The notes beneath the pieces are model-generated. The model was not told where the DNA came from and ran no database searches. It was given only the letters and a program-made list of their open reading frames with translations. Shown in pieces: positions 10,770 through 21,466 of a stretch of DNA of 64,000 nucleotides. This DNA is from Sabethes cyaneus (taxonomy: Eukaryota > Arthropoda > Insecta > Diptera > Culicidae), in contig NC_071353.1 in assembly GCF_943734655.1 (NCBI RefSeq), positions 22,710,501-22,774,500 on the forward strand, written 5' to 3'. A program made the position numbers and the translations under genes. Numbering within the stretch: position 1 is the first letter of the stretch; every line of letters starts with the position of its first letter.

Positions 10770-12740
10770 ACCACTCCATCGAAGCTAGGCGTTGCCGGCT
10801 TGCTGATCTGCCCTCCATTTTCGCTGCAGCTCAACCAGAATCTTTGAAATCGATCTATTGACATTGTATCAAGTGCCCTCATCTAGACACATTTTCTCAA
10901 CAATGTTGTCTACGTTTAGAGCGAACATATCCTCGCGCACCGCTTCAAACCTGGGGCAGACAAAGACCACATGCTCGGGTGTTTCTTCAACATCGCCACA
11001 CTCCGGACAGAAGGGTGGCCTTGCTTGCCCGAATCGGTGTAAATACTGTCTGAAGCAACCGTGTCCCGAAAGAAATTGCGTCAGATAGAAGTTCACTTCT
11101 CCGTGCTTCCTGTTCATTCAGGCTGAGAGTACCGGTAGTAGCCTATGCGTCCATCTTCCGTTAGTCGCGCAGTTCCACTCTAGCTGCCATTTCGCCATTG
11201 ACTCCGCTCTCATAGCTTTACGAATTGCTCTGATATCCTTCCGCTTATAACATTCGTTGTCTTCTGCCAAAATGATATATATCTGAATCATTCTAGCTAT
11301 GACGCAGACCGCTTCCGAAGAAATAGTTCTGTACGCGCTCACGACCCGCTTTGCCATGAGCCGATACGTACTTTACAATCTCTTCTTATTCCGCTGGGTT
11401 TAGGGCGCTGCTATCCAAGCAGGTCCACCGTATCTCAGTATCGAAGAGGATACACTGGCTAGCATACGCCTTTTGCTGCTGTTTGGACCAGAGTTGTTTG
11501 GCATAATTTTGGCCAGTGCGTTGATCGCTTTTCCCGCTTTTTCGCAAGCGTAGTTGACATGGTAGTTGAAATTTAGCCGGTCGTTAATCCATATACCTAG
11601 GTGTTTCAACCTCCGCTGATTGAGCTGCCTTGCAGTTGCTGACCACCAGTACTTCCGTTTTGTGTTGGGTTATTTGCAATTTCACCCCTTGCATCCAGCT
11701 TCCGACTATGTCTATCGACTCGGCTGCCAGCATTTCTATCTGTTCCAGCGACTCTCGTGTTACTACTACTACGATATCGTCGGCGAAGCCAGTGATCTCC
11801 GCACCTCTAGGCAAAATAAGTTTTAGTACACCGTCGTACATACAGTTCCAGAGAGATGGACCCAGGATAGAGCCTTGCGGGACTCCGGCTGTAGTCCTGA
11901 TCGTCCTCTGTCCCTTGTTTGTCTCGTAAAACAGAACCCGATCCTCGAAGTAGCTTTTCAAAATTCTGCACAAATAGTCAGGGACCCTCATTCTTTGGAG
12001 CGCTATAGCAATAGCTTTCCAGCTGGCACTGTTGAACATGCTCTTAACGTCAATCGTTACAACTGCACAGTATCGGTTACCCCTACGCTTCTGTTTGGAC
12101 GCCTTCTCAGCTCTTCTCGATCACTGTGCAAATGGCGTCCACCGTAGATGTTTCTTTACGAAACCCAAACTGTCTCTCTGAGAGTCCGTGATCACCCTCC
12201 AAGCATACCGTCAACTTGTTCAAAATGATCCTCTTCAGTAGTTTTCCACGCGTATCCAGCAGGCATATGGGTCTATACGATGCTGGATCTCCCGGAGATT
12301 TCCCTGGTTTAGGCAACAACACCAGCTTCTGTATCTTCCACCTCTCTGGGAAGTGGCTTTCGTCTAAACATTGCTGTATTACTGTCCTGAGCATGTTTGG
12401 GTACATCTGCACTGCCGCTTTCAAAGCCACGTTGGGGATTCCATCCGACCCAGGTGCTTTCTTCACTCTCAGTTTGTTACAGCTGCTATTAGTTCGTCGT
12501 TGGAAACCTGTCTGTGCTCAACGTCGCCGCATTGCACTTCGTCAAACGGCGTAGGTGGCGAGAGGATCGGATCATGCTTTGGAAATAGCTCCTCAACAAT
12601 GGCTTTTAAGTTGTCGGGACACCTTTCAGTTTGTATCCTTGGACCACTGAGCTTCGCCATCACTACCAAGTTTGGTGGAGAACGGTCAAGACGTTCTGGA
12701 GTTATACATATGTTCCCTTTTATATATATAGATTAGAATT
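10770..12740 (-). pseudogene. R1-like non-LTR retrotransposon ORF2, 5'-truncated and frameshifted
   Basis: Read from 12740 downwards the fragments give, in order: a linker with ELIAAVTN and KKAPGSDGIPN, fingers/palm of reverse transcriptase (YRPICLLDTRGK, AGVPQGSILGPSLWN), the catalytic FADD at about 11790, the LGIWIND thumb motif, and a C-terminal CCHC-type knuckle (CPECG...H...CP) near 11000. No endonuclease domain is present, so it is 5'-truncated as usual for LINEs. At least four frames are needed to read it, so it is a pseudogene. The gag-knuckle order and APGSDGIPN motif fit the R1 group; the exact clade is uncertain. Confidence 0.8.
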
Positions 12741-13060
12741 AAAAGGAAAAATCTTTCTCTACTATAAATGGTAGCTTAAACATTTGTTTTTGTAGATAAG
12801 ACCAAACATGCTTAAACTGTTATAAATTTCAACGCAGATATTTATATTATTGGAAGGCACGATTCGGATTTTTCCACAAATTTCAGTAAATGTCGTTACG
12901 TATTGAAGTTTTTAAACAAAAACGTTTTGGGGAATAGCACAAACTGTCCAAGTTCTAGGATAAAGGTAAATGCTCAGTTATAAAGTCATATGCAAAGTAT
13001 TTTTTTTTAAGTTCTTTCCAACGTAATCCAAAGATTGATTCATTTGCAGATCAAACAGCT

Positions 13061-13066
13061 TTTATT
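13061..13066 (-). terminator. Poly(A) signal AATAAA of SUMF1
   Basis: TTTATT on the plus strand reads AATAAA on the minus strand, about 75 bases after the SUMF1 stop codon, a normal distance for a short insect 3' UTR. Confidence 0.55.
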
Positions 13067-13141
13067 ATTGACAATAAATATATATATAACAGAATTTGCC
13101 CTAATTAGCACGATTAACAGTTACACGCCGCAGCGTGGAGC

Positions 13142-14173
13142 TCATTTCGCGTCCATAGCACAGCGAAAGCCTAAATTTCCAGCTGAACTGTCTTCCGTGT
13201 TCTGCGACCTTGCCGCACATCGGTACCGGTAGCAGTACGATTCATGACACAGATAAGATCCCCCCTTTTTGACCCGATTGGGAGGTTTCGAATCATCCCG
13301 TTCGTCCCACAGATCCGCAGTCCACTCCCAAACGTTGCCTACGATGTTGAACAGATTGAACGAGTTCTGTGGGAACCGATCAACAGGGCACGTGCCGTCG
13401 AAGCCATCTTCAGCCGCATTTTGCCCTGGAAATTCGCCCTGCCAAATATTCATGTAGTGTTCATTCTTAGGCAGCAATTTGTTTCCCCATGGAAAGAGCT
13501 TTCGCTTTCGTCCACCACGGCAGGCCACTTCCCATTCGGTTTCTGAGGGAAGACGTTTACCCTGCCATTTGCAGAACGCTACGGCATCGTTCCAGGACAC
13601 GTGCACGACCGGGTGGTCGAGACGATGCTTGATACCTTTTGTGATATCTCCTTCGGGGTAACGCCAGTTGGCGCCCTTAACCTTGTACCACCACGGAGCA
13701 GCAGCAACACGATAATCATGGTACTCTTTTCTCGTGGCAGCATCTAAAAAACCTTGAAAGACGAAGCTGTCTCCGAAACGCTCACCTTCGGTAACATAAT
13801 TTGTTTCATCGGCGAACTCCTTGAATAGGCCATTGGACACTTCATACCGATCTATATAGAAATTTTCCACTGTTTCTTCCCGTTCGGGGCCTTCTCGGTC
13901 GGAAGGGAAAAATGGTTCGTTTGTGCCAACGTAATACTTCCCACCAGGAATCAAACTCATCGTTTGCAGCATCCCAGACAAACTGTCATCAGCAGTGTTA
14001 CGTTGACGTTTTTCCCGACCCGGAAAAATCACCCGATCGGTGGGCGTGCCTTCATCTTCGCTGTTTCGCTTGAGGTTGTTGCAACCGCAATCCGCCAAAA
14101 TCAGCAATGGCAGTGATCCGAGTAAGATCAGTACGGTGCGATACACAGAGCTTACTGATGCCGCAGTAGTCAT
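13142..14173 (-). CDS. SUMF1: Formylglycine-generating enzyme (sulfatase-modifying factor 1)
   Basis: Oxidises the active-site cysteine of newly made sulfatases to formylglycine in the endoplasmic reticulum. The frame is 343 aa without introns. The start chosen is the first ATG in frame (14171-14173); the upstream frame is open but has only a GTG. Residues 1-35 form a hydrophobic signal sequence (VLILLGSLPLLIL) followed by a DCGC pair, matching the N-terminal cysteines of the family. The FGE fold follows: a GG..VGTNEPFFPSDREGP opening, HPVVHVSWNDAVAFCKW, RLPSETEWE, and GNVWEWT. The redox/copper-binding pair is intact as GGSYLCHESYCYRYRC (Cys309 and Cys314, equivalent to human Cys336 and Cys341), followed by the substrate-binding ARSQNT region. 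Length is close to the human protein (374 aa). No sign of damage; it looks functional. Neighbours on the same strand are unrelated. Confidence 0.96.
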   Translation of the reverse strand: MTTAASVSSVYRTVLILLGSLPLLILADCGCNNLKRNSEDEGTPTDRVIFPGREKRQRNTADDSLSGMLQTMSLIPGGKYYVGTNEPFFPSDREGPEREETVENFYIDRYEVSNGLFKEFADETNYVTEGERFGDSFVFQGFLDAATRKEYHDYRVAAAPWWYKVKGANWRYPEGDITKGIKHRLDHPVVHVSWNDAVAFCKWQGKRLPSETEWEVACRGGRKRKLFPWGNKLLPKNEHYMNIWQGEFPGQNAAEDGFDGTCPVDRFPQNSFNLFNIVGNVWEWTADLWDERDDSKPPNRVKKGGSYLCHESYCYRYRCAARSQNTEDSSAGNLGFRCAMDAK

Positions 14174-14569
14174 GAAACCTGGATAATTGAAAATCGTCAC
14201 ATTATTGTGTGCAGCAAAAAATCGACATATAGGTATCTGAATAACAAGGTGTTGCGAAGATAGCCTGACTGATAAACCTCAGGTCACTATTCGTCACTAC
14301 ACTTATTGCATATACAATAAGCACAGATACTATAATTGTTGTTGATAAACATTTCTTTTGTATTTGTATGTATTAATAATGGGTGCAGTCTTAGATTATT
14401 AAAGGAACAATACAAACCGTCTTTAATAATATAAGGTGCTCTTTTCAGTTTAAAACAAAAGAAAAAATATCTACTGAGCAGCAGTAGAGCTTAAATTTTT
14501 TTTAGATAAAGCCAAAAAGCCTACATGCTACCTTTCGTTACTCGAAACTTGCACTTTTTGATTATATTC
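14174..14569. other. Upstream region of SUMF1
   Basis: AT-rich DNA directly upstream of the SUMF1 start. The promoter must lie here, but no TATA box or initiator can be called with confidence. Confidence 0.3.
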
Positions 14570-14712
14570 GACAGGCTCCGCAGCCAGATGAGAATACAAA
14601 ACAATTGCTGGGCTAACGTTGCCCCGACCCTATTGATTCTAACAGCCTCTCAGAACCGAGAATACGACGTTTGGCTTGTTATTTAGTACCAGCGTTGTAT
14701 CTCGAAGCTAAC
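14570..14712 (-). mobile_element. SINE copy, family S1, minus strand
   Basis: The reverse complement aligns with the copy at 51366-51530 over its whole length: GTTAGCTTCG-like start, anticodon-loop region with AACAAGCC, CTCGGTTCT-like B-box region, then the ATAGGGTCGGGGC and GGCTGCGGAG tail words. It has many substitutions and is an old insertion. Confidence 0.55.
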
Positions 14713-16571
14713 AGGGAGATCTAAGACTATAATAGCACATAATAGTTTAAACTCCGTCGCCAGTAGATAGAGCTGACGACGTACTTTTTACACACGTTCG
14801 ACGATGCCGGGGGAGGACATATGTAGCTATTTGATAATCTAAGAAGCAATACTTTTATAAATTCTTGGAAAGTCTAACGACTGAGTTACTAATCAATTGC
14901 ACCTGACCAAATCAATTTTAGTTTTAGAAGGCAATTCGTGTTTAGCTTTGGTTTTCAATTGCTTTGGAATCTACTAGTCTAAATCTACTTAAATCACAGT
15001 TAATTCTGTCATTTTTGAAAATAAAGGATCTGGTATTTTCGTTATGAAGTCTACCTACTTTATTATAGCTCTAAAGACACATACAAATTCGTTCGTAAGA
15101 GGCTAGGCCAAATTCTAATTCTGCCGGTTACTTGTTATTATTATAGGTAATTTGATAATTACACTTGATAACGTATTGATACTCAGGTTATTTCAAGCGA
15201 TTCTAATACCTTTAATTACATTAGCGATAGCGATGAAGTTTTCGGATGACACCCTTGCAACTTATTATTTTCGCAAACCACCGGTTCTACTCTGCCATAT
15301 CTGCGGTTCAACTTGATTCATCTAATTCACTAAAGCAGTAGGCGAGTTTCAGATGAAAATTCTCTAAAAATATAAACTTAAGACTGCGAAATAATTCAAA
15401 CCGTTCAAAATTATAAAACATAAGCAGATGGATTGTTTACAAACCGGATTAGCACTTCAGCAGACGGGACACGGGAGACGACTGATACACAAAGTTGCCA
15501 GATATTTTAAGCTTAAATTATTGAATGAAAAATGCAGAAAATAATTCACCAGTAAATTATTAAACGCCTCTGTATTTTAATTTTCTTTTAATATCTGTAA
15601 AAGTTCTGCATGTTCTATATACCCAAAATTGTCTGTCAAAAAAGACAAAAAAATTGTATAGATCATAAAGCCTGAAACTGCGAAAGCAATCAAAGAAAAG
15701 ACCGAAATTCGTCTTGTTAGGGTCGTTTAGACGTTTAGAATGTTGTATACGAAATTGAAGACGTCCATAATAATTAGAACACCACGAAGGACGTCGTTTG
15801 AACAACTGGAGAGTGAAAATAATTATTTGAAAGAAAAATTAGCTTTGAAGCTAAATTGAATCATAAAAGAATCATTGATTAAAATAGCAATGATGTTGAC
15901 TGCGAGAAATCTGGCGTCGACTATGGACAACCCCATTGATAAAATGCTAATCGTAAATCTGCCAGTCTGAACTTAAGCTCCTAAAAGTAGACAACCCACT
16001 TCGCACTATACAGTAGAACCTTGCGTTAGAACGTTACAAGGTAATAAATTGCATAGACGAAGTAATAGATTTATCAGAAAGTAGTTTTTTGCCTGTATCC
16101 TATATAAACAGGAAAATTAAAATTATTTTTTTCAATTGTTTTATTCAATATTGCATATTGCAAGCTTCAATGAGTATGACTATTTTGCTGGAATATGCAA
16201 TAATGCTGATGCCTGTGCTCGAACGGTTCGAAAATACCTTATATTACTTTGGATTTTTAACACAAAATAATCGGAAAAATACGCATTAGCTTGACTATTT
16301 TACATTTAAATCCATCTTATCGAAAAAAGCATTTATAGAAGCGTATGAGTATCATCTGTATCTGAACAATTATGCTGATTCGCATCTCAAACCATATATT
16401 GATTTTTTTACAATTGTCATGATCGATTCTAGATTTAAATTCGAGATATATCTTCGTCAAGGGAAAATAACCTGCTTGTTTACGAACCGGATGCAATACG
16501 TATAAAGTCGGTTAAACTCGGACTGAAATAAATAGCCTATCAACTAACAAATCACAACGTTTATATTTCCA
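14713..16571. other. Intergenic DNA between SUMF1 and the POLR1G-like gene
   Basis: AT-rich, without a supported gene. The small open frames 15560-15805 (minus) and 16089-16289 (plus) are low-complexity and unrecognised. The 3' UTR of the gene at 16572-17562 must occupy the right end, but no clean AATAAA is seen within the first 100 bases. Confidence 0.45.
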
Positions 16572-17562
16572 TCAAATATTTTGCAACCATGATAGATCGT
16601 CTTCCACCGCCGGTTCGGAGAGCTTTTCTTTTTTAAGTTTCTTCGACGGTGATGGTTTCTCATGCTTAATGAGCATCGGTACAGCATCGCCTGACGAATA
16701 ACCAGCCGCCAGTGGATCAGGACTATCCTGCCGCTTCCGTTTCTTACTTTTACCGGAGCCATTTTCGAGGTCAGTTTTGATGTTTTTACCGTTTTGCAAG
16801 TACCACATGTTGGCACGCTGCTGAGCAACGGAAAGTGCCTTTCGAACGTGTTTCGGCATTTTCTGTGCCGGTTTGTAGTGCAAACCCAGCAATGGGTGTC
16901 GCTCTCGGATGACTTCGGGAAAAGGTACTTCATCTGTTGTAAGTTCCGGTTTAATTACACGTGGTACTTGAATCTTTTCCAGGCTTTCCCGAATCTGAAT
17001 TGTTCCTTTAGGTATGAAAGACTTGAGTTGTTTTCCAACTAGAATAGTTACCGGATTATTGGCAGAATTTCCGGACACATATGCTTCTAGTTGTGATCCG
17101 GCAGAAGCAGACTCTATTTGGCTAACTTTATCAAGCAATGGAATGCTTATTTCTGCATTAAGCAAGACTTTTCTAGCATCAATGGAAGTTGGACAGGTGA
17201 CCAGATATAATTCATCATCGGGGTCAGTAAGGTCAATATCGACATTGTACCGAGGTTTACTTAACCGAACATTCGAAAATTTGTTCAAATATTTTTGCAT
17301 TGAATTGTCTAAGGACCGTGATGCTGTGCTTGACTTAGGTAACTGTTCGATCTTATCAGAATGGTCCGATTCACTCGATTGATCTTCTAGGTCCCCTTTA
17401 AATCTGCCATGTGTAGCAATCTGCGTAGACGCAGCCAACGGTGTCGAAGGAATTCCATTATCGCTGTCTTTTGAAGAAAATTATTACTATTATATAAAGC
17501 ACAACATAATCCTATAGTTTACCGGAACTTGTACTGGAACTCTGGTGTTCTATTTTTACCAT
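16572..17562 (-). CDS. RNA polymerase I subunit RPA34/POLR1G-like protein
   Basis: The CDS joins exon 1 (17562-17523, starting MVKIEHQSSSTSS) to exon 2 (17467-16572) across a 55-bp intron with GTAAAC donor and CAAAAG acceptor; the split codon restores an open frame, giving 311 aa. Residues 15-60 are acidic/serine-rich. A compact domain spans about 70-185, with FSNVRL, then PDDELYLVTCP near 97, and FIPKGTIQI near 164. The C-terminus is basic (SKKRKR near 255, KKLKKEK near 290), typical of a nucleolar signal, and ends in an acidic WLQNI tail. This order matches the RPA34/CD3EAP family, in which the subunit pairs with RPA49 on RNA polymerase I. The family diverges fast, so the call rests on architecture and the short ELYLV..P motif; another nucleolar protein is possible. 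Confidence 0.65.
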
Positions 17563-17793
17563 TTTTCCGCTTTATAGTGTGAATTACAGGAGCTCTAAAA
17601 ATTCAAAAACAAAGTCGACACTCGTACTCGGTATTATTTACCATCATTGAAACTAATGAGACAGCATGGTGGAGGTGGACTGTCAATGATAGCTAGGGAT
17701 GGGAGAATTCAGCTGCACATCGATAATACTATGGTTATATCGATAATCGTTATGGTTTGCCCGCTGCAATTATCGATATTTCATTCGATATTT
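17563..17793. other. Upstream region of the POLR1G-like gene
   Basis: About 230 bases between the start codon and the first MITE. At 17694 there is a TAGGGATGGG word followed by ATCGAT-rich DNA, resembling one end of a hAT-like MITE, but no matching right end was found. Confidence 0.35.
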
Positions 17794-17940
17794 GTCGACT
17801 AACATTTGAAAGGGGCGGATAAGCCAACTGTCAAACAGAACGAGTGAGATTTCATTTTCCTATGCTGCTTCAGCAAAAAATAACTCTCACTCGTTCTGTT
17901 TGACAGTTGGCTTATCCGCCCCTTTCAAATGTTGGTCGAC
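17794..17940. mobile_element. Foldback MITE, family A, copy 1 (147 bp)
   Basis: Nearly the whole element is an inverted repeat: the left arm starts GTCGACTAACATTTGAAA and the right arm ends with the inverse, TTTCAAATGTTGGTCGAC, with GGCGGATAAGCCAACTGTC in both arms. The loop holds TATGCTGCTTCAGCAAAAAA. Flanks are ATTT at 17790-17793 and 17941-17944, a 4-bp duplication. Other family members are at 18356-18807 and 29358-29502. Confidence 0.85.
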
Positions 17941-18355
17941 ATTTTTGTTTTTGCCCTTTTCTCCTTAATTCTTTTGCAAGTTCTTTTGTATTCAGCTTTC
18001 CACTACTGTGTTACCTGACTCACTGCGAATATGCGTTGTGTTCGCGGGATCGTGTTGGTTCGAGGTTGTATCGAAAATATCGTTAATCTTGGTCACTAAA
18101 AATAACGTACTTAAACGTTATATTTCAAGTGCCACTAGTACGCCATAATTGTATTATGAAACTGAATTGTTATTTATGTAACTTTTTACAAGTTAAATGC
18201 AATAACAAAAGCACAACATGTCAGCACTGCGTTTCACTCAAATGCCAGCAGTCTGATTTGGGCCCGCTGTCAAATTTTGAGCCCAGGATATGCTGTCGCT
18301 GACGTTCACTGCAGCTCGATATAGAGATGTCGATGGGGTGTTCGAGTGTAAAAAT

Positions 18356-18807
18356 GTCGACCAACATTTGAAAAGGACGGATGAGCCAACCACAAACTAA
18401 CAGACGTAACACTTCGAACAAATTTTCTAACAAAACATCGTTTCATTGACACCCCTAAAACTTGGAAAAAACACTAGCATCACCTGGTGCAGTCTTCGCG
18501 CTACGCAGAGTAGGTTGCTATAAATTTAGCAATGCTATAAATTTACTTGTATAATATCTGACATCAGCGCCAGCGCAGGCGAGCGGCGTTCTCGCGCAGC
18601 GACTGTTGTTTGAGTCTTGGCTTAAGTGAAAATTTGAAATGATCGTTTTTATTGACGATGGAATGAGGCTTCAGTGTTACGTCTGTTAGTCAGTGAGCCA
18701 ACTGTCACACAGACCGAGCGAGGGATGCTGGAGCAGCATAGGAAAATGAACTCTCACTCGTCCTGTTTGACAGTTGGCTTATCCGCCCTTTTTAAATGTT
18801 GGTCGAC
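18356..18807. mobile_element. Foldback MITE, family A, copy 2, split by a nested element
   Basis: The ends GTCGACCAACATTTGAAA (18356) and TTTAAATGTTGGTCGAC (to 18807) match copy 1, with a 4-bp duplication AAAT at 18352-18355 and 18808-18811. A 303-bp element plus a 9-bp duplication interrupts the left arm; without them the element would be about 140 bp, the expected family length. Confidence 0.85.
18391..18693. mobile_element. TIR element nested in a family A MITE
   Basis: An exact 18-bp inverted repeat, ACTAACAGACGTAACACT, lies at 18396-18413 and inverted at 18673-18690, a few bases inside each border. The host sequence TGAGCCAAC is duplicated at 18382-18390 and 18694-18702 (9 bp), which fixes the insertion. 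A 9-bp duplication would fit a Mutator-like element and 8 bp a hAT; the true terminal bases are ambiguous. No coding capacity. Confidence 0.75.
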
Positions 18808-18811
18808 AAAT

Positions 18812-19093
18812 GTAAATACTGTTTAGTTTTCGCAGAACAGCTGAAGAGGAACATATTGCCCGTTTCTTTGGTAACAAAACGCGCTGCTAACTTTTTTGAT
18901 AGCTTGAAATCGTCGCAGAAAGAATCTGCTTGGGTGTATGTAAGTTATAAGTATATATTATGCTTGTCTAGCGCGTAAGCTATTGATTTACTTGACAAAA
19001 TAAACGATATTTGCCCCCGCGACGAATCTGGCGACGGTTTCGCCCGCGACGGTTATAATTCATCGCGTACGAAAGGGTGGGAAATTGATAATA
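18812..19093. other. Spacer between MITEs
   Basis: No gene or repeat recognised. The phrase GCCCGCGACG-like at about 19010-19060 is locally GC-rich. Confidence 0.35.
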
Positions 19094-19301
19094 TTGCAAA
19101 TTGCATTCAAAACGCGAAATGCAAAAATCTTGTAAACAGTTTGCAAGTAAAATCCCAGCGGCGAGCTGTCAAATATTTATGTCAACTTATTGCGGGTGTC
19201 AATCCCAATAAATTTACATATGTAATTGACAGCTCGTTGCTGGGATTATACTTGCAACATGTCTGCAAGTTTCTTGTATTTCGCATTTTTGCAATTTGCA
19301 A
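19094..19301. mobile_element. MITE family B, copy 1 (208 bp)
   Basis: The ends TTGCAAATTGCA and TGCAATTTGCAA are inverted, flanked by TA on both sides (19092-19093, 19302-19303). Long arms share CTTGCAAGT, ATCCCAGC and CGAGCTGTCAA words. A second copy at 52415-52625 is in the opposite orientation. TA duplication suggests Tc1/mariner- or PIF-type mobilisation. Confidence 0.85.
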
Positions 19302-19827
19302 TAATTGAACGGATAAGAAGATTTATGGATTGTATTTAGCTTCGTAGTTTTTGCAAAATTCGGGGAGAACATTCAAATACGCAACGGAAAATTTCTTATT
19401 AGGCCGAGACGCTGTTCGAGAGCAAACTTGGCCACGGTTCGACCTAAATGAAGTTAATGTTTGCCTCTGAGTGCACTCGAGTGTTTATTTCGCACGATTG
19501 TAAAAAGTATTTTGAGCCGGTGCTTTCAGGAAATTAGGGCCACAAACCACAAAAGTTTGCAACCGTTCAATTAAGTTCTTCTTCAGCTGCTCTGCAAAAC
19601 TAAACAATGTTTACGTTCGTCAGTTGGGTGTTCGCTAGTTCGGCCATGTTTCAACTAAAAAGCACTCGAATGTCAAAATTCTATCGAATTTTCGAGTTTA
19701 GAAATTTCTATCGACTGTCAGTTGGCCTAATTAGCGAATCACGATTTGATCATTGGAGTGCAGTCGTGAATCAAGAAGATAGAACTATATGATGTAACTC
19801 CAGCACAAAGAAATTTTGATAAAGGTA

Positions 19828-20039
19828 TTGTCAATTGCAAGGAAAATTGTACCATCCAAAGTGCGATATCGCTCTTAAATTGCTATTTTGCATTAAATCG
19901 TTTCGGTCTCTTCGGCGTACTTATTGCTTGGAATATAACGAAAAAGTGCGCCGAAGATACCGAGACGATTTAATGCAAAATAGCACTTTTATGAGCGTTA
20001 TCGCACTTTGGATGGTACAATTTTCCTTGCAATCAGCAA
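19828..20039. mobile_element. MITE family C, copy 1 (212 bp)
   Basis: The arms are inverted copies of ATTGCAAGGAAAATTGTACC and AAGTGCGATA.CGCTC, with TA at 19826-19827 and 20040-20041. The centre also pairs (TTTAATGCAAAATAGCAC with its inverse), so the whole element can fold into one hairpin. A second copy is at 48748-48961. Confidence 0.88.
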
Positions 20040-20197
20040 TACGTGGATATTTTTTTATGCGTTTGGCAAACTATTTCTGGAGGGCACTACCGACAGATTT
20101 TACACACAAAAATCGATTACTTCCTTCGAGCCTATTAGTCTTCCTTGCATATTCATATACCTAACACATATTTTATTATATTGCCATATACCATCAT

Positions 20198-20519
20198 TAT
20201 AAGGTTTTGCACGGGCGAGCATAACCTCACTTCTTTGACGTCTATCAGTGGTTTATTTACAACGACTTAGAACGTGGGTTAACATGTTGAAAGTGAATAT
20301 TGCTTAAGGCCTTAACGGAAAGTCAGAAAAGCACAAAAACTGCCATTCCGAGTAGTTTGGAGGGCGACACTGCTGGATAACACGCTTTTAAAACGTTTAA
20401 CTTCAATTTATGCATATCGCGTTCGCCTAACAAATCGTAAACATACCACGAATGGATGTCAAATGGGTGAATTGCGTTCATTCCGGTTCATTCGTGACGT
20501 CACCCTGCAAAACCTTATA
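20198..20519. mobile_element. TIR element family D, full copy (about 320 bp)
   Basis: An exact 14-bp inverted repeat TATAAGGTTTTGCA at 20198-20211 and 20506-20519; if the outer TA is the target duplication the element proper is 20200-20517. The first 220 bases (GAGCATAACCTCACTTC, GACGTCTATCAGTGG, ...) recur at 27995-28215 at clearly lower identity and without the right end. Confidence 0.75.
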
Positions 20520-20854
20520 GTAAAGGGGAGGGAGCATCAGGGTATCGAATGAATCGAAGACTGGATGAGGGATGTCATATAAGGTCGGAGAGGATTTTGA
20601 TGCGCCCTTCTAGCACACAAATCATCACGCAGGATAAGTTTGCATGGCAAAGTTATGTATCTAGAAACCGGAGGTCTATGCTGGTCTTATATTCCCGTGG
20701 AATCATGTAAGCGATATTGCTTATAGATTCACCCAACCCCTTTTGGTCCTTCACGAACAGCATTGACATGAAAGTTGCTGGGTAGATAAATTCGATTTTG
20801 CAGTAATTCTACTTGCATACAATAGGAAACCCTTGAGGTGATGATGGCTACCCC
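20520..20854. other. Spacer, no gene seen
   Basis: No coding or repeat signal beyond short AT-rich words. Confidence 0.35.
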
Positions 20855-20899
20855 CATACATACATACATACATACATACATACATACATACATACATAC
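20855..20899. repeat. Short (TACA)n microsatellite
   Basis: About eleven units of the tetranucleotide that also forms the two long arrays at 33801-34157 and 36731-37176. Confidence 0.95.
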
Positions 20900-20910
20900 G
20901 TACCCAGATA

Positions 20911-21466
20911 GTACTAATTTTTGGAAATAGTACAATTAGTCATGTATGAACTATATTTACTCGCGTCGCGACCAACCATTTTATCAATTTGAAAGAAATC
21001 GCACGCTTATTTTTGTTATTGTTTTAGCGGCTAGTAGTCGGAGGTGGGCACCGCCAATCAGCTAACCGCTAACATTTTAGCTAACGAGTTGCGCGTTCGC
21101 TAAGTTTTAAATATGCTAGCGCTTCTATTAGCTTCCGATAAATATAAGTACTACTAAATAAATTTAGGAAATAGTACAACTAGCCATGAATGAACTATAT
21201 TTACTCGCGTCGCGAGCAGCAGCGAGCAATTTTATCAATTTGCAAGAAATCGAACACTTATTTTTGTTATTATTTTCAAAATTAGCGGCTAGTAGTTTAT
21301 TTAGTGGCAATTTAACTTATCTGAAGCTAATAAAAGCGGTAACGCATTTAAAACCTAACGAATGCACTACTCGCTGGCTAAAAGTTTAGCGGTTAGCTGA
21401 TTAGCGGTGCTCACCTCTGCTAGTAGTTTATTTAGCGGCTAGCGGTGTCCACCTCTGATGATTTGA
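20911..21466. mobile_element. Truncated hAT-like foldback element hosting another copy of its own family
   Basis: The left part (20911-21038) matches the internal loop of the inserted copy (21149-21300: AAATAGTAC..., CTCGCGTCGCGA, TTATTTTTGTTATT, TTAGCGGCTAGTAGT). The right part after the insertion continues TTATTTAGCGGCTAGCGGTG and ends TCCACCTCTG at about 21466, a family end. The left end of this outer copy is missing. Confidence 0.6.
21039..21419. mobile_element. hAT-like foldback MITE, 381 bp, perfect 8-bp target duplication
   Basis: The ends CGGAGGTGGGCACCGCC (21039) and GGTGCTCACCTCTG (to 21419) are inverted, followed inwards by AATCAGCTAACCGCTAA arms that remain alignable for about 120 bases. 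Flanks are identical CTAGTAGT at 21031-21038 and 21420-21427. Eight-base duplication plus CAGAGGTG-type ends indicates hAT. Confidence 0.85.

Noticed and set aside
17694..17793. Complete hAT MITE starting TAGGGATGGG
   Set aside because: Only a left-end-like word is present; no inverted right end before the family A element.
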